This document shows positions 49,807 through 58,132 of a stretch of 64,000 nucleotides of DNA, piece by piece. Source of the DNA: an uncultured Fibrobacter sp. GTDB lineage: Bacteria; Fibrobacterota; Fibrobacteria; Fibrobacterales; Fibrobacteraceae. Location of the stretch: assembly GCA_946414075.1 (NCBI GenBank), contig CAMKNA010000005.1, positions 1 to 64,000 on the forward strand, in the 5' to 3' direction. Under the pieces are notes generated by a model that did no database searches, had not been told where the DNA came from, and saw only the letters and a program-made list of their open reading frames with translations. The position numbers and the translations under genes were made by a program. Position 1 is the stretch's first letter; every line of letters begins with the position of its first letter.

Positions 49807-51195
49807 ATGAAAAAATCGAGACTTTCCCTAATCAGCCTTATCGTTCTTATTTTTGCAGGTTTTTCCTTTGCACAGGAGGCTTTCCGCGAAGCCATCGATA
49901 ACCAGGATATCGCCACCGCCAAGAAAATGGTCAAGAACGGCGAAATCGAGGAAATCTATTGCGGCAAGCTGAACGCCAATGATGCCGTGGCCGTCTTCGA
50001 GAAAATTTTCAAGTCCATGCCCGACGAATCATTCGCCCAGTGTCCTTCCCAGTTTGCCTACGGTTATGGAGCCAAGGTTTGCGCCAACGCCAAGACAATG
50101 AACGCCTGTAACGAAGTGGTAAGCTACCTGCTCATGGAAGGTACTGCCGGAAACTCCAACGCCCTTGAAGCCCTTGACAAGGTAATCAAGGCAGCCCTCA
50201 AAACCAAAGCCTTTGCCAAGCCTGTCAAAGAACAGGTAGACACCACCACCTGGGTTGCCTGCCCCAAGAAAGGCAAGGACAGGGATTTCTGCAAGTTGCA
50301 GTGCATAACCCAGGCGGATTCCCTGAACGACGAAGCCCACAAGCAATCCTGCGAAACCAAACCCGAGCACTTCATCGAAACCACCATTACCGTCACCAAG
50401 CCTTCCCTCCTTTACGAGAAGATCCGCACAGGGCTTATGGAAGGTTACTGGAAATGCCCCATGACGGTGGCAGAACAGTTCTCCAAGATGATTGGCTCCA
50501 GCGCAAAGGTTCTTTCCATCGCTGACACGACCATTCCGAACCTTGCCTATGTGACCCGCTGGGCCGACAAGCACAAAGCTGATTCCACAGACCTTCCCGG
50601 TGGAGAACTGTTCCGGTTCTGCACCGCCTGGCAGCCTGCCGTAGACTCTATCCTGGCTTCGAAGGAATTCGAGACCCGTTGCCCCGTCTTTGAATCCTTC
50701 GTAGACAACCGCGATGGACAAGCCTACAAGGTCAAGGAAATCAACGGGACCCGTTGGTTTGTTCAGAATCTGAACTACGCTATGGAAGAAGGTTCCATGT
50801 GCTATGACCGCGAAGATGACAACTGCAAGGTCTACGGCCGTCTCTACACGCAAGATGCCGCCCAGACGGCCTGCCCCGAAGGAAGTCACCTTTCCACGGA
50901 CGAAGACTGGAAAATGCTGGAGATTTACGCCGGGGGCGCCAACACGGCCGCCGAAAGGCTCCGCAGCAACGGAAGCGACAACTACGCCTTTACCGCCATG
51001 TTCGGTGGCTACGCCAACAAGAACAACATTTCCGTCATCATCGGCGAGGGCGCCTATTTCTGGACAAACCAAGACGGCGGCGACGGACGCGGCGTGGCCC
51101 GCTCCATGTTCAGCACCGACAAAGAAGTGTCCACCATTTCGGTCAACAAGAAGTTCTCTCTATCGGTCCGCTGCGTAGTCAACAATGAAAAATAA
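49807..51195 (+). CDS. secreted protein with Fibrobacter succinogenes major paralogous domain
   Basis: The 462-residue protein has a signal peptide ending near GFSFAQ and a Cys-rich N-terminal half (about 30-295). The C-terminal domain is of the Fibrobacter major paralogous type (from about 300: DGQAYKVKEINGTRWFVQNLNY, CPEGSHLSTDEDWKMLE, FGGYANKNN, FWTNQDG, LSVRCV). The domain resembles others in its genus that are found in many surface proteins. Its stop overlaps the epmA start by 11 bases (ATGAAAAATAA), so the two are probably coupled. The N-terminal half is unrecognised. Binding role is unknown. Confidence 0.88.
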   Translation: MKKSRLSLISLIVLIFAGFSFAQEAFREAIDNQDIATAKKMVKNGEIEEIYCGKLNANDAVAVFEKIFKSMPDESFAQCPSQFAYGYGAKVCANAKTMNACNEVVSYLLMEGTAGNSNALEALDKVIKAALKTKAFAKPVKEQVDTTTWVACPKKGKDRDFCKLQCITQADSLNDEAHKQSCETKPEHFIETTITVTKPSLLYEKIRTGLMEGYWKCPMTVAEQFSKMIGSSAKVLSIADTTIPNLAYVTRWADKHKADSTDLPGGELFRFCTAWQPAVDSILASKEFETRCPVFESFVDNRDGQAYKVKEINGTRWFVQNLNYAMEEGSMCYDREDDNCKVYGRLYTQDAAQTACPEGSHLSTDEDWKMLEIYAGGANTAAERLRSNGSDNYAFTAMFGGYANKNNISVIIGEGAYFWTNQDGGDGRGVARSMFSTDKEVSTISVNKKFSLSVRCVVNNEK

Positions 51196-52141
51196 TTTCG
51201 CGCCCACATGCTCCCGTGATTCCTGGATAAAGCGCCAGGATTTGATGCGGCGAGTCCGTGCCTTTTTTGAATCCCGCGGAGTACTGGAGGTGGAAACGCC
51301 GGTAGTTTCTAGCGCAGGCGGCACTGACCCACAGTTGGACTATTTCGAAGTGGAAGGCAAACGCTACCTGACGACCAGTCCGGAATTCCATATGAAGCGG
51401 CTACTAGCGGCTGGGTTCGGCGACATCTTCCAAATTACCAAGTCCTTTCGCAAAGATGAATTCGGTGCACACCACAACAACGAATTCAGCATGGTGGAGT
51501 GGTACCGCGTAGGCATGTCCCAGGAACAATTAATGGACGAGGTAGAAGCCCTCGTTTCTGAAATTTTCGGAAAGCCCATCCATGCCCGCCGCACCCGCTG
51601 GATCGACGCCTTCAAGAATTACGCGGGAGTGGACCCGCTTGCAGCCTCTGACAACGATTTCGTCGAAGCCTGCAAATCCCGAAACATTCCGCTCCCCGCC
51701 GACACCACAGACATGTCCCGAGAAGACTGGTGGGACTACCTGATGGTCTTCGCCGTAGAACCGGCCCTGGCAAAGAACGGCCCGGAATTCATTCTGGATT
51801 ACCCGCAGTCCCAGGCAGCGCTGGCCCAGACCTATGTGGGTGAAGACGGTCATACCTGGGCCAGGCGTTTCGAGCTTTTCGTTGAACAGGTAGAACTCTG
51901 CAACGGCTACACGGAACTCACCGATGCCGCTGAACAGCGCCGCCGCTTTCAGGCAGACCTCGAAATCCGCAAGCAGATGGGGAAGCCTTTGCCTACCCTG
52001 GACGAGAACTTTCTTGCGGCATTGGAATCGGGAATGCCCGCTTGTTCCGGCGTGGCTCTGGGCCTGGACCGCCTGTTTATGCTGGCCATGGATAAGAAAG
52101 AAATCAAGGATGTAATTCTATTTCCCAGCCCGGTTGCCTAG
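51185..52141 (+). CDS. epmA: elongation factor P lysine ligase EpmA
   Basis: EpmA attaches beta-lysine to elongation factor P at a conserved Lys. The 318-residue protein is a class II synthetase-like catalytic domain without an anticodon-binding domain. Visible blocks are RAFFESRGVLEVETPVVSSAGGTDP, YLTTSPEFHMKRLLAAGFGDIFQITKSFR, HHNNEFSMVEWYRVGMS and the motif 3 region SGVALGLDRLFMLAMDK. It overlaps the upstream gene. EF-P and EpmB are not in this window. Confidence 0.93.
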   Translation: MKNNFAPTCSRDSWIKRQDLMRRVRAFFESRGVLEVETPVVSSAGGTDPQLDYFEVEGKRYLTTSPEFHMKRLLAAGFGDIFQITKSFRKDEFGAHHNNEFSMVEWYRVGMSQEQLMDEVEALVSEIFGKPIHARRTRWIDAFKNYAGVDPLAASDNDFVEACKSRNIPLPADTTDMSREDWWDYLMVFAVEPALAKNGPEFILDYPQSQAALAQTYVGEDGHTWARRFELFVEQVELCNGYTELTDAAEQRRRFQADLEIRKQMGKPLPTLDENFLAALESGMPACSGVALGLDRLFMLAMDKKEIKDVILFPSPVA

Positions 52142-52154
52142 GTGTTCCAAAGCA

Positions 52155-52667
52155 TTAATTCAGCAACTGCTGGATTCTTTTTTCCAAAACATTTTCGGAA
52201 ACATCGCCTACAACGGCCATCTCGATTTTGTTGTTGGCACCTACCAGGCAAGTGGCCGGGATGAACCCCGGGTTGCCCACGGCGTTCGAGGCGTCGCGGT
52301 TCCAGTGGACCACGGTCCAGGGAAGCTCTTTTGCCTTAATGAACCGTGCCATGGCTTTCAGGTTGTCGTCCTCGTTAATCATCAGGATTTTTAGGCCCTT
52401 ATCGCTGTATTTTTGGTGCAGGCGTTTCAGCATGGGGATTTCCATGAGACATCCTGGACACCAACTGGCGCTTAGCACTATAAGGGTGGCCTTTCCCTTT
52501 TCGCTTTCGTAGTCCGTCTTGCTGCCGTCGGCTTTCAGGGCTACAAAATTGACTATCTCTGTTGGCATTTCCCGAAACTCTGGTTCCTGGGCTGTGATGC
52601 GGGATAGCACGAATAGTGCAAGCAAAAACAGCGGAATCAGGGCCAATTTTCGTATAGAAATTCGCAT
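52155..52667 (-). CDS. TlpA-like membrane-anchored thioredoxin-family protein
   Basis: The 170-residue protein has an N-terminal membrane segment (about 5-23) that could be a signal anchor. It has a thioredoxin-like fold with the CxxC motif VLSASWCPGCLMEIPML near residue 75 and the later IPATCLVGANNKIE segment. TlpA/ResA proteins act as periplasmic thiol reductants in cytochrome assembly. The CxxC is WCPGC as in that family. It is convergent with epmA and divergent from pilT. Confidence 0.88.
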   Translation of the reverse strand: MRISIRKLALIPLFLLALFVLSRITAQEPEFREMPTEIVNFVALKADGSKTDYESEKGKATLIVLSASWCPGCLMEIPMLKRLHQKYSDKGLKILMINEDDNLKAMARFIKAKELPWTVVHWNRDASNAVGNPGFIPATCLVGANNKIEMAVVGDVSENVLEKRIQQLLN

Positions 52668-52706
52668 AACACACTAGAATTTATGAAAATAATCCACCTT
52701 TTTAGT

Positions 52707-52714
52707 TATATTCT
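52707..52714 (+). promoter_or_regulatory. TATATT -10 box, 5 nt before pilT
   Basis: TATATTCT is followed by five bases and the ATG at 52720. Confidence 0.4.
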
Positions 52715-52719
52715 TTGAT

Positions 52720-53787
52720 ATGGCATACAATATTCAAGAACTTCTTTCTGAAATGGTCAAACGCGGAGCCTCCGACTTGCATATCACGGCAGGCTCCCCT
52801 CCCCTTCTCCGTATCTCCGGCAAGCTCACTCCCATCGGGGCCGACAAGCTGAAACCGGACGAAACCATGCGCATGACATACAGTCTCATGAACGAGATGC
52901 AGAAGAAGACCTTCGAGCAGCAGAAGGAATGCGACTTTTCCTTCGGTATTGCGAATCTCGCCCGTTTCCGTGCCAACGCCTACCTGCAGCGCGGTTGCGT
53001 GGCCATCGCCCTGCGTATCATTCCTCTAGATATTCGCACCTTCAAGGACCTAGGTCTTCCGAAGATCCTGGCCGAATTCACCACCCGTCCTTCGGGGCTG
53101 GTGCTGGTGACTGGCGCTACCGGTTCCGGTAAGTCCACCACCCTGGCCGCCATGATCGACAAGATCAACAAGGAGCGCCACGACCACATTCTCACGGTGG
53201 AAGACCCTATCGAATTCTTGCATAAGCACCAGGGATGCATGGTGAACCAGCGTGAGGTCGGGAGCGACACCAACAGTTTTGCCCAAGCCTTGAAGATGGC
53301 TCTCCGTCAGGACCCCGATGTGGTGCTCATCGGCGAAATGCGTGACCTGGAGACGATCCGTGCCGCCCTGACCATCGCCGAAACGGGCCACTTGGCCTTT
53401 GCCACCCTGCATACCAACTCCTGCGTGCAAACGATCAACCGTATTGTGGACGCGTTCCCCAAGGGGGAACAGCAGACGGTCCGTACCCAGCTGTCCTTTG
53501 TGCTTCAGGGCGTAATATGCCAGACCCTGGTCCCGAGAATTGGCGGTGGCCGAGTCATGGCCTACGAGATCATGAATGTGACTCCAGGTATTCGCGCCCT
53601 AATCCGCGACGACAAGGTGCACCAGGTCGAATCCATGATTGAAATCGGTCAGAAGTTCGGCATGAACACCATGAACATGTGCCTATGCGACCTGGTCAAG
53701 AACAGAAAGGTGGACCGTTTCGAAGCTCTTTCCCGCTCCCCCAGCCCCGACCAGTTGGAACAGTTGTTCGTGAAGGAAGGTGTGTAA
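52720..53787 (+). CDS. pilT: type IV pilus retraction ATPase PilT
   Basis: PilT powers pilus disassembly. The 355-residue protein has the N-terminal domain beginning ELLSEMVKRGASDLHITAG and the Walker A LVTGATGSGKSTTLAAM near residue 133. The Asp box is ILTVEDPIEFLH and the Walker B is DPDVVLIGEMRDLETI. It also has His-box GHLAFATLHTNS and the C-terminal regulatory region. Length is standard. pilC follows after three bases, so they form an operon. No pilA, pilB or pilQ is nearby. Confidence 0.96.
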   Translation: MAYNIQELLSEMVKRGASDLHITAGSPPLLRISGKLTPIGADKLKPDETMRMTYSLMNEMQKKTFEQQKECDFSFGIANLARFRANAYLQRGCVAIALRIIPLDIRTFKDLGLPKILAEFTTRPSGLVLVTGATGSGKSTTLAAMIDKINKERHDHILTVEDPIEFLHKHQGCMVNQREVGSDTNSFAQALKMALRQDPDVVLIGEMRDLETIRAALTIAETGHLAFATLHTNSCVQTINRIVDAFPKGEQQTVRTQLSFVLQGVICQTLVPRIGGGRVMAYEIMNVTPGIRALIRDDKVHQVESMIEIGQKFGMNTMNMCLCDLVKNRKVDRFEALSRSPSPDQLEQLFVKEGV

Positions 53788-53790
53788 GCC

Positions 53791-54993
53791 ATGGCAGAAT
53801 TTTTGTACAAGGCCCAGAATACCCAGGGTAATGTTTTCCAGGGCTCCCTAGAAGCCAAGGACAAGGCCGAAGCCGAAGCCATGCTCCTACGCCGTAGACT
53901 GGTGATTACCAGCCTAAAGAAGAAGCCTACCGAAATCAAGATCAAAATTGGTTCCGGCATCAAGCACGCCGATATCGCCCGTTTTACCCGTATGTTCTCA
54001 TCCATGAGTTCTGCCGGTCTTCCCATGCTCCAGTGCCTGAATATTCTGGAAGAGCAGTGCGAAAATCCAGAACTCAAGACCGTCATCCACAAGATCACCC
54101 AGTCCATCAATGGTGGTTCTTCCCTGGCCGACGCCCTATCCCAGCACCCCAAGGTGTTTGGGCCGCTCTACACCAACATGGTGGCGGCCGGTGAAGCAGG
54201 CGGTATCTTGGATGGCATCCTTGCCCGTCTGGCAGAAACTTTGGAAAACCAGGAACGCCTGAAGCGTAAGGTGAAAAAAGCCCTGACCTATCCTGTGATG
54301 CTCGTTATCGTGGGTGTCCTGGTGGTGATCGCCCTTATGACCTTCGTGGTGCCCACCTTTGCCGAGCAGTTTGCCGCCCTAGACGCGGAACTCCCCGCAC
54401 CGACCCTAGTGGTGATGGGCATATCGGACTTTATTCGCGACAACGCCGCATTCATGGTTATAGGCGTTGTAATCCTGATTGTCGGTTTCAAGATGTCCAT
54501 GAAGGTTCCAACCGTACGGTTTGCGTGGGACGGGTTCATGCTTAAGGTACCCAAGCTGGGCGATTTGCAGATTAAGTCTACGACGGCAAGTTTCGCCCGT
54601 ACGCTGGGAACCCTGTTGAATGCCGGCGTATCCATCATGGATTCCCTGAAGGTAGTTGCATCCACCGTGAGTAACAAGGTAGTGGAAAGATCCATCAACA
54701 AGATTTCCATCGGCATCGCAGGCGGTAAATCCATCGCCGAGCCCATGACGGATGTGGGAATCTTCCCGCCCATGGTCATCCAGATGACCGGCGTGGGCGA
54801 AAAGACCGGTAACCTGGGCGGCATGCTCCTGAAGCTCGCCGACTTCTACGACGAAGAAGTGGACGCGGCCGTGGACGCCGTGGTGGGCATGATGGAACCG
54901 ATGATCATCGTGTTCCTGGGCGGTGCCGTCGGTGGCTTGCTGATTGCTATGTATATGCCTATGTTCTCCATGGGCGACGCTATCAAGGGCTAG
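53791..54993 (+). CDS. pilC: type IV pilus inner-membrane platform protein PilC (GspF family)
   Basis: PilC anchors the pilus motors in the inner membrane. The 400-residue protein has two copies of the GspF cytoplasmic domain (FTRMFSSMSSAGLPMLQCLNIL at about 67 and FARTLGTLLNAGVSIMDSLKVV at about 265). Three membrane helices are seen near 165-195, 215-235 and 365-395. Length matches the family. It follows pilT directly. It ends 25 bases before a pair of hairpins. Confidence 0.95.
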   Translation: MAEFLYKAQNTQGNVFQGSLEAKDKAEAEAMLLRRRLVITSLKKKPTEIKIKIGSGIKHADIARFTRMFSSMSSAGLPMLQCLNILEEQCENPELKTVIHKITQSINGGSSLADALSQHPKVFGPLYTNMVAAGEAGGILDGILARLAETLENQERLKRKVKKALTYPVMLVIVGVLVVIALMTFVVPTFAEQFAALDAELPAPTLVVMGISDFIRDNAAFMVIGVVILIVGFKMSMKVPTVRFAWDGFMLKVPKLGDLQIKSTTASFARTLGTLLNAGVSIMDSLKVVASTVSNKVVERSINKISIGIAGGKSIAEPMTDVGIFPPMVIQMTGVGEKTGNLGGMLLKLADFYDEEVDAAVDAVVGMMEPMIIVFLGGAVGGLLIAMYMPMFSMGDAIKG

Positions 54994-55015
54994 GAAGCCG
55001 TCGCAATAGTTCGTC

Positions 55016-55058
55016 ACAACTCCGCTCACGTACGTTTTAGTACGCTACGCGAAGTTGT
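55016..55058 (+). repeat. hairpin A of a covarying pair
   Basis: The arms are ACAACT-C-CGC-TCA-CGTAC and GTACG-CTAC-GCG-A-AGTTGT. The core CTCACGT..GTACGCTACGC is shared with hairpin B, and the outer stem differs but stays paired. The 15 bases following the hairpin (ending CTCTTGCT) are also similar in B. Confidence 0.65.
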
Positions 55059-55136
55059 TCCTGCTCTTGCTAGGCATCCATACGCCCTTAAATCCCTTAC
55101 TAAAAAAAAGTGAAATTTCGTTGAAAATACTGCATC

Positions 55137-55178
55137 ACGCTTTGGCTCACGTGTTGAATGTACGCTACGCCAAAGCGT
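55137..55178 (+). repeat. hairpin B of a covarying pair
   Basis: The arms are ACGCTTTGGC-TCA-CGT and ACG-CTAC-GCCAAAGCGT, a 10-base perfect outer stem with the same TCA/CTAC internal loop as hairpin A. The outer stem sequence is unlike A (ACGCTTTGGC against ACAACTCCGC) but paired in both. Confidence 0.65.
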
Positions 55179-55318
55179 TCTTTGTCTCGCTTGATTTTAA
55201 GCGAAATTTTGAGTATTGCGCCTTTAAATACACTTGATACAGTTATGTATAATTTAACACTTTGTCGGCATCACATAGTCCGAAAACGAGTTTATATTAT
55301 GGAAAAAGAGGTAATCCC

Positions 55319-56329
55319 ATGAAAACGAAATTCATTCTCCCGATTATAGCACTTGGCCTGTTTGCCGCGTGCTCCGACGACAGCAGCTCCACAGGGCCGG
55401 ACGCAAACTCCACAACGGAATCTTCCTCCAGCGTCGAACCGGAGTCTTCTGACGCTGTAGATCCGGAATCTTCCGAAAGCGCCAAGCCGGAACCCTCTGC
55501 CGCTGAAGAAACCGTCCCCCAGGAACCAATCCGCAAGGAAATAGAAAACACCATCCCCAACAATGTCGCAACCGAAGTGGAAGACTTTGCAGACTACCTG
55601 TACTACGGGGCGGAACTTTCAGGTACAGATCAGTTCACCTACGGTCGTTTCGAGGCTCGAATGAAGATGGTTTCCATCTCCGGTTCCGTGAGTTCCATGT
55701 TCCTCTATTACGACCCGTCCTACATGCTGAAAAAACAGCCGTGGAATGAAATCGACATCGAGGTCCTTGGAACAAATCCCGGCTCCTGGCAATCCAACCT
55801 GATTACCCGTGAAGCCGACACCAGCTCTTTCGAGAACCCGAAAATCACCTCCGAGTACAAGACGGGATTTGGTTTCAATTCCACCGAAGATTTCCATCTC
55901 TTCGCCTTTGTGTGGACGCCGGAATACATCTCCTGGGAAATCGACAGTGTCGAAATCCGCCGCGATGTTCTCGGCATGGAGAAGGGCCAGGTGGAGTTCA
56001 TGACCAAGCAGCAAACCCTCCGGTTCAATCTTTGGGCATCCAAGCACTCTGGCTGGACCGGCAAATTCACCGGCGCCGAACTGGCAGACGGGCCCGTCGC
56101 CCAGGAAATCGACTATGTCCGCGTATATAGCTACGACACAGAGACCAAGACTTTCACCAAGGCCTGGCAAGACGATTTCGATGGCGACGCCCTGGACACA
56201 AAGCACTGGAGCAAGGGTGACTGGCTTATGGAAAATGTCAAACTTTCAAAGGACAATGTTGTAGTTGAAGACGGAAAGTGCAAACTGCTGATGTCCCGCA
56301 AGAAAAAAGAAGAACCTGCGGCAGACTAG
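55319..56329 (+). CDS. GH16 endo-beta-1,3-1,4-glucanase (lichenase), circularly permuted, lipoprotein
   Basis: The 336-residue protein has a lipobox (LFAAC, Cys18) and a Ser/Glu/Asp-rich linker. The catalytic domain begins with EDFADYLYYGAELSGTDQFTYGRFEARMKM. The GH16 active site is WNEIDIEVLG with E144 as nucleophile, D146, and E148 as acid/base. As in the F. succinogenes lichenase, a segment usually at the N-terminus of GH16 is at the C-terminus (DDFDGDALDTKHWSKGDW near residue 285), so the fold is circularly permuted. It probably cleaves mixed-linkage beta-glucans at the cell surface. The start is at 55319 with AAGAGG upstream. Confidence 0.93.
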   Translation: MKTKFILPIIALGLFAACSDDSSSTGPDANSTTESSSSVEPESSDAVDPESSESAKPEPSAAEETVPQEPIRKEIENTIPNNVATEVEDFADYLYYGAELSGTDQFTYGRFEARMKMVSISGSVSSMFLYYDPSYMLKKQPWNEIDIEVLGTNPGSWQSNLITREADTSSFENPKITSEYKTGFGFNSTEDFHLFAFVWTPEYISWEIDSVEIRRDVLGMEKGQVEFMTKQQTLRFNLWASKHSGWTGKFTGAELADGPVAQEIDYVRVYSYDTETKTFTKAWQDDFDGDALDTKHWSKGDWLMENVKLSKDNVVVEDGKCKLLMSRKKKEEPAAD

Positions 56330-56351
56330 AAGGTTTTACTCCTCCACAGTT

Positions 56352-56387
56352 CCCCGGGCACGAAAGTGCTCGGGGTTTTATTTTTTC
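56352..56387 (+). terminator. rho-independent terminator after the GH16 gene
   Basis: CCCCGGGCAC-GAAA-GTGCTCGGGG (one G-T pair) is followed by TTTTATTTTTT. The M16 stop lies inside its T-rich end. Confidence 0.92.
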
Positions 56388-57844
56388 AGCAAAAATCCCG
56401 AGACAGACTTTTCCCTGACAAAGGTTTCCTTGGCTATTTTCTGGACATCGGCAGCGGTCACCTTGGAAAGCTCATCGGCCCAATTCAAAAAGATATTATA
56501 GTCCCCGTACATCTCGTACCAGGCAAGCATGGTAGCCACATTTTCCATATCCGTAAGGCTACGGACCAGGGAGGCGTAGGAGTGGTTCTTCACCTTCTCG
56601 AAATCCCTTGCGTCCAACGGTTCAGTTTTCAGCTTCTCCAGTTCTTCCCAGACAATCTGCTCCACCTTGGTCTCGTCTACACCGGGGCGCAAGTTCACAT
56701 GGACCCCGAATTCAGAAACATACTTGTTGGGACTATTGCTGGACCGGATTCCTACGGCAAGTTTTTCCTGTTCCACCAGGCGTTTATACAGCCGACCGGA
56801 GCGCCCATTCAACACACCCTCGATAATGTCCAGGGCATAAAGGCTCTTATCGCCCACCGCCGCCGTTTTGAAGACAAGGTCGTACATGTTGGGGGCATCT
56901 GGGCGTTTTACCACCAACCGCTTTTCCCCCACCTGTTCAGGATCGCGGATAGTCAGCGGCGGGAACGCTTCCCCTGCGGGAATACCCGAGAAATACTTTT
57001 TCACCATCCCCATTGTGGCCGTCGTATCCAAGTCACCTGCCAATACCAGGATGGCGTTTCTCGGTTTGTAGTACTTGCGGTAATGTTTCGCAGCCATTTC
57101 GCGGGTCAGGTTGTCAATATCGCTAGGCCAGCCTATGGTGGGCACGCGGTAAGGGAAAGCCTCGTAAATCATGGAGTTCAGCGTCTCGATGTAGCGGCCC
57201 GCGGGCTTATCGTCGTAACGCATGCGCCGTTCTTCCCGCACCACGGAGCGTTCCGAATAGAACTCCCGCAAAACGGCATTCTGCATGCGGTCCGATTCTA
57301 GCCACATGAACAGTTCAATCTTATCCTTGGGGAGTGTCACGATATAGGCCGTCATCAGGTCCGAGGTAAAAGCGTTGAGTCCCGTACCGCCCACCGCCTG
57401 GTAGGCGCTCCACAGTTCGTCCTTCACGAAAATCTTGCGGTGTTCGTTCACCACGGAATCATGTTCCGCCGTGAGCTTTGAGACCAGGACAGAATCCCCA
57501 GCAAGCTTTGCCGGGCGAATTAGCGCCTGCAGGGAATCCTGCACCGCCATGAACCGCGCATCGGCCACGCTGTCCGTGATGCCCACCTTGCTTGTCCCCT
57601 TGAAAAGTTCGTGCTCCAGGATATGCGCCAGACCCGACTTGCCGGGAACCTCGTGGACAGAACCCGTCACATAAAAAAGCCGGCAGCTCACCGTAGGGGC
57701 CTGGGAATTAGGGTGCAGCAGGACCGTCAGGCCGTTGTCCAGGACCTCCTTGTGGACAGGCATGTTCACCGCCGCTAGGGAAGCTCCAGAAAAAACGGTC
57801 AGGGCAACCGCTGCATATGCAAAAATTTTCGGGGAAACTTTCAT
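56378..57844 (-). CDS. secreted M16 family zinc metallopeptidase
   Basis: The 488-residue protein has a signal peptide ending near SGASLAA. The inverted zinc motif HxxEH is in SGLAHILEHELFKGT near residue 84, with a third ligand Glu expected about 75 residues later (NEHRKIFVKDELW). A second pitrilysin-like half follows (NAILVLAGDLDTTATMGMVKKYFSG). The start is at 57844 (MKVSPKIFA), since the longer frame has a non-signal extension. Pitrilysin-like enzymes in this size range often work in pairs or as heteromers; no partner is adjacent. It is convergent with the GH16 gene. Confidence 0.92.
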   Translation of the reverse strand: MKVSPKIFAYAAVALTVFSGASLAAVNMPVHKEVLDNGLTVLLHPNSQAPTVSCRLFYVTGSVHEVPGKSGLAHILEHELFKGTSKVGITDSVADARFMAVQDSLQALIRPAKLAGDSVLVSKLTAEHDSVVNEHRKIFVKDELWSAYQAVGGTGLNAFTSDLMTAYIVTLPKDKIELFMWLESDRMQNAVLREFYSERSVVREERRMRYDDKPAGRYIETLNSMIYEAFPYRVPTIGWPSDIDNLTREMAAKHYRKYYKPRNAILVLAGDLDTTATMGMVKKYFSGIPAGEAFPPLTIRDPEQVGEKRLVVKRPDAPNMYDLVFKTAAVGDKSLYALDIIEGVLNGRSGRLYKRLVEQEKLAVGIRSSNSPNKYVSEFGVHVNLRPGVDETKVEQIVWEELEKLKTEPLDARDFEKVKNHSYASLVRSLTDMENVATMLAWYEMYGDYNIFLNWADELSKVTAADVQKIAKETFVREKSVSGFLLKK

Positions 57845-57860
57845 AGGGTGAATTATAGAA

Positions 57861-57893
57861 AAAAAGAGACTAATCTTTCGATTAGTCTCTTTA
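57861..57893 (-). terminator. rho-independent terminator-like hairpin upstream of the M16 gene
   Basis: On the minus strand GAGACTAAT-CGAAAG-ATTAGTCTC is followed by seven T residues, and then the M16 -10 box TATAATTC. It would end transcripts coming from the tRNA-Glu side. Confidence 0.8.
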
Positions 57894-57904
57894 TACCCCC
57901 TTAG

Positions 57905-57939
57905 GGTTGGGCCTCGCCACTTCGTGGCTGAGGCCAACC
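57905..57939. repeat. strong 15-bp hairpin between tRNA-Glu and the M16 gene
   Basis: The arms GGTTG-G-GCCTC-GCCAC and GTGGC-T-GAGGC-CAACC pair with a TTC loop and one bulge on each arm. There is no T-run after it. It is one of several GC-rich intergenic palindromes in the window. Confidence 0.6.
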
Positions 57940-57949
57940 TGGGGGTACG

Positions 57950-57974
57950 AAAAAAGACCCGCTTTCGCGAGTCT
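57950..57974 (-). terminator. rho-independent terminator after tRNA-Glu
   Basis: On the minus strand AGACTCGC-GAAA-GCGGGTCT (one G-T pair) is followed by six T residues, a few bases after the tRNA. Confidence 0.88.
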
Positions 57975-57981
57975 TCCTTCG

Positions 57982-58054
57982 TACCCCCAAGCGGTTTCGA
58001 ACCGCTGTTGCGGGAATGAAAATCCCGAGTCCTGGGCCACTAGACGATAGGGGC
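57982..58054 (-). tRNA. tRNA-Glu(TTC)
   Basis: On the minus strand the acceptor starts GCCCCTA. The D-arm has TCGTCTAGTGGCC, and the anticodon arm CGGGA-TTTTCAT-TCCCG holds TTC. The T-arm has AGCGGTTCGAAACCGCT, and the acceptor closes with TGGGGGT and discriminator A. The D-loop and T-loop match the usual tRNA-Glu. CCA is not encoded. Confidence 0.96.
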
Positions 58055-58066
58055 GTTAAGTAAGGC

Positions 58067-58096
58067 CAAATATAGGAAACTTTATTTCTTTGTAAA
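58067..58096 (-). promoter_or_regulatory. tRNA-Glu promoter TTTACA-N16-TATATTTG
   Basis: TATATTTG (58067-58074) and TTTACA (58091-58096) are on the minus strand with a 16-base spacer. The tRNA begins 12 bases after the box. It shows that the TAnnTTTG box overlaps a usual -10 element. Confidence 0.75.
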
Positions 58097-58132
58097 GGGT
58101 GGCCCCTTAAAATTTTTAAATTTTCGCCAAGG

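Larger units (their letters stand above)
54994..55318. other. 325-base intergenic region with two covarying hairpins
   Basis: No gene is supported here. The region contains hairpins at 55016-55058 and 55137-55178 that share core sequences (described separately), a TACTAAAAAAAAG segment between them, and the leader of the GH16 gene with TATATTATG at 55292-55300. Confidence 0.7.
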
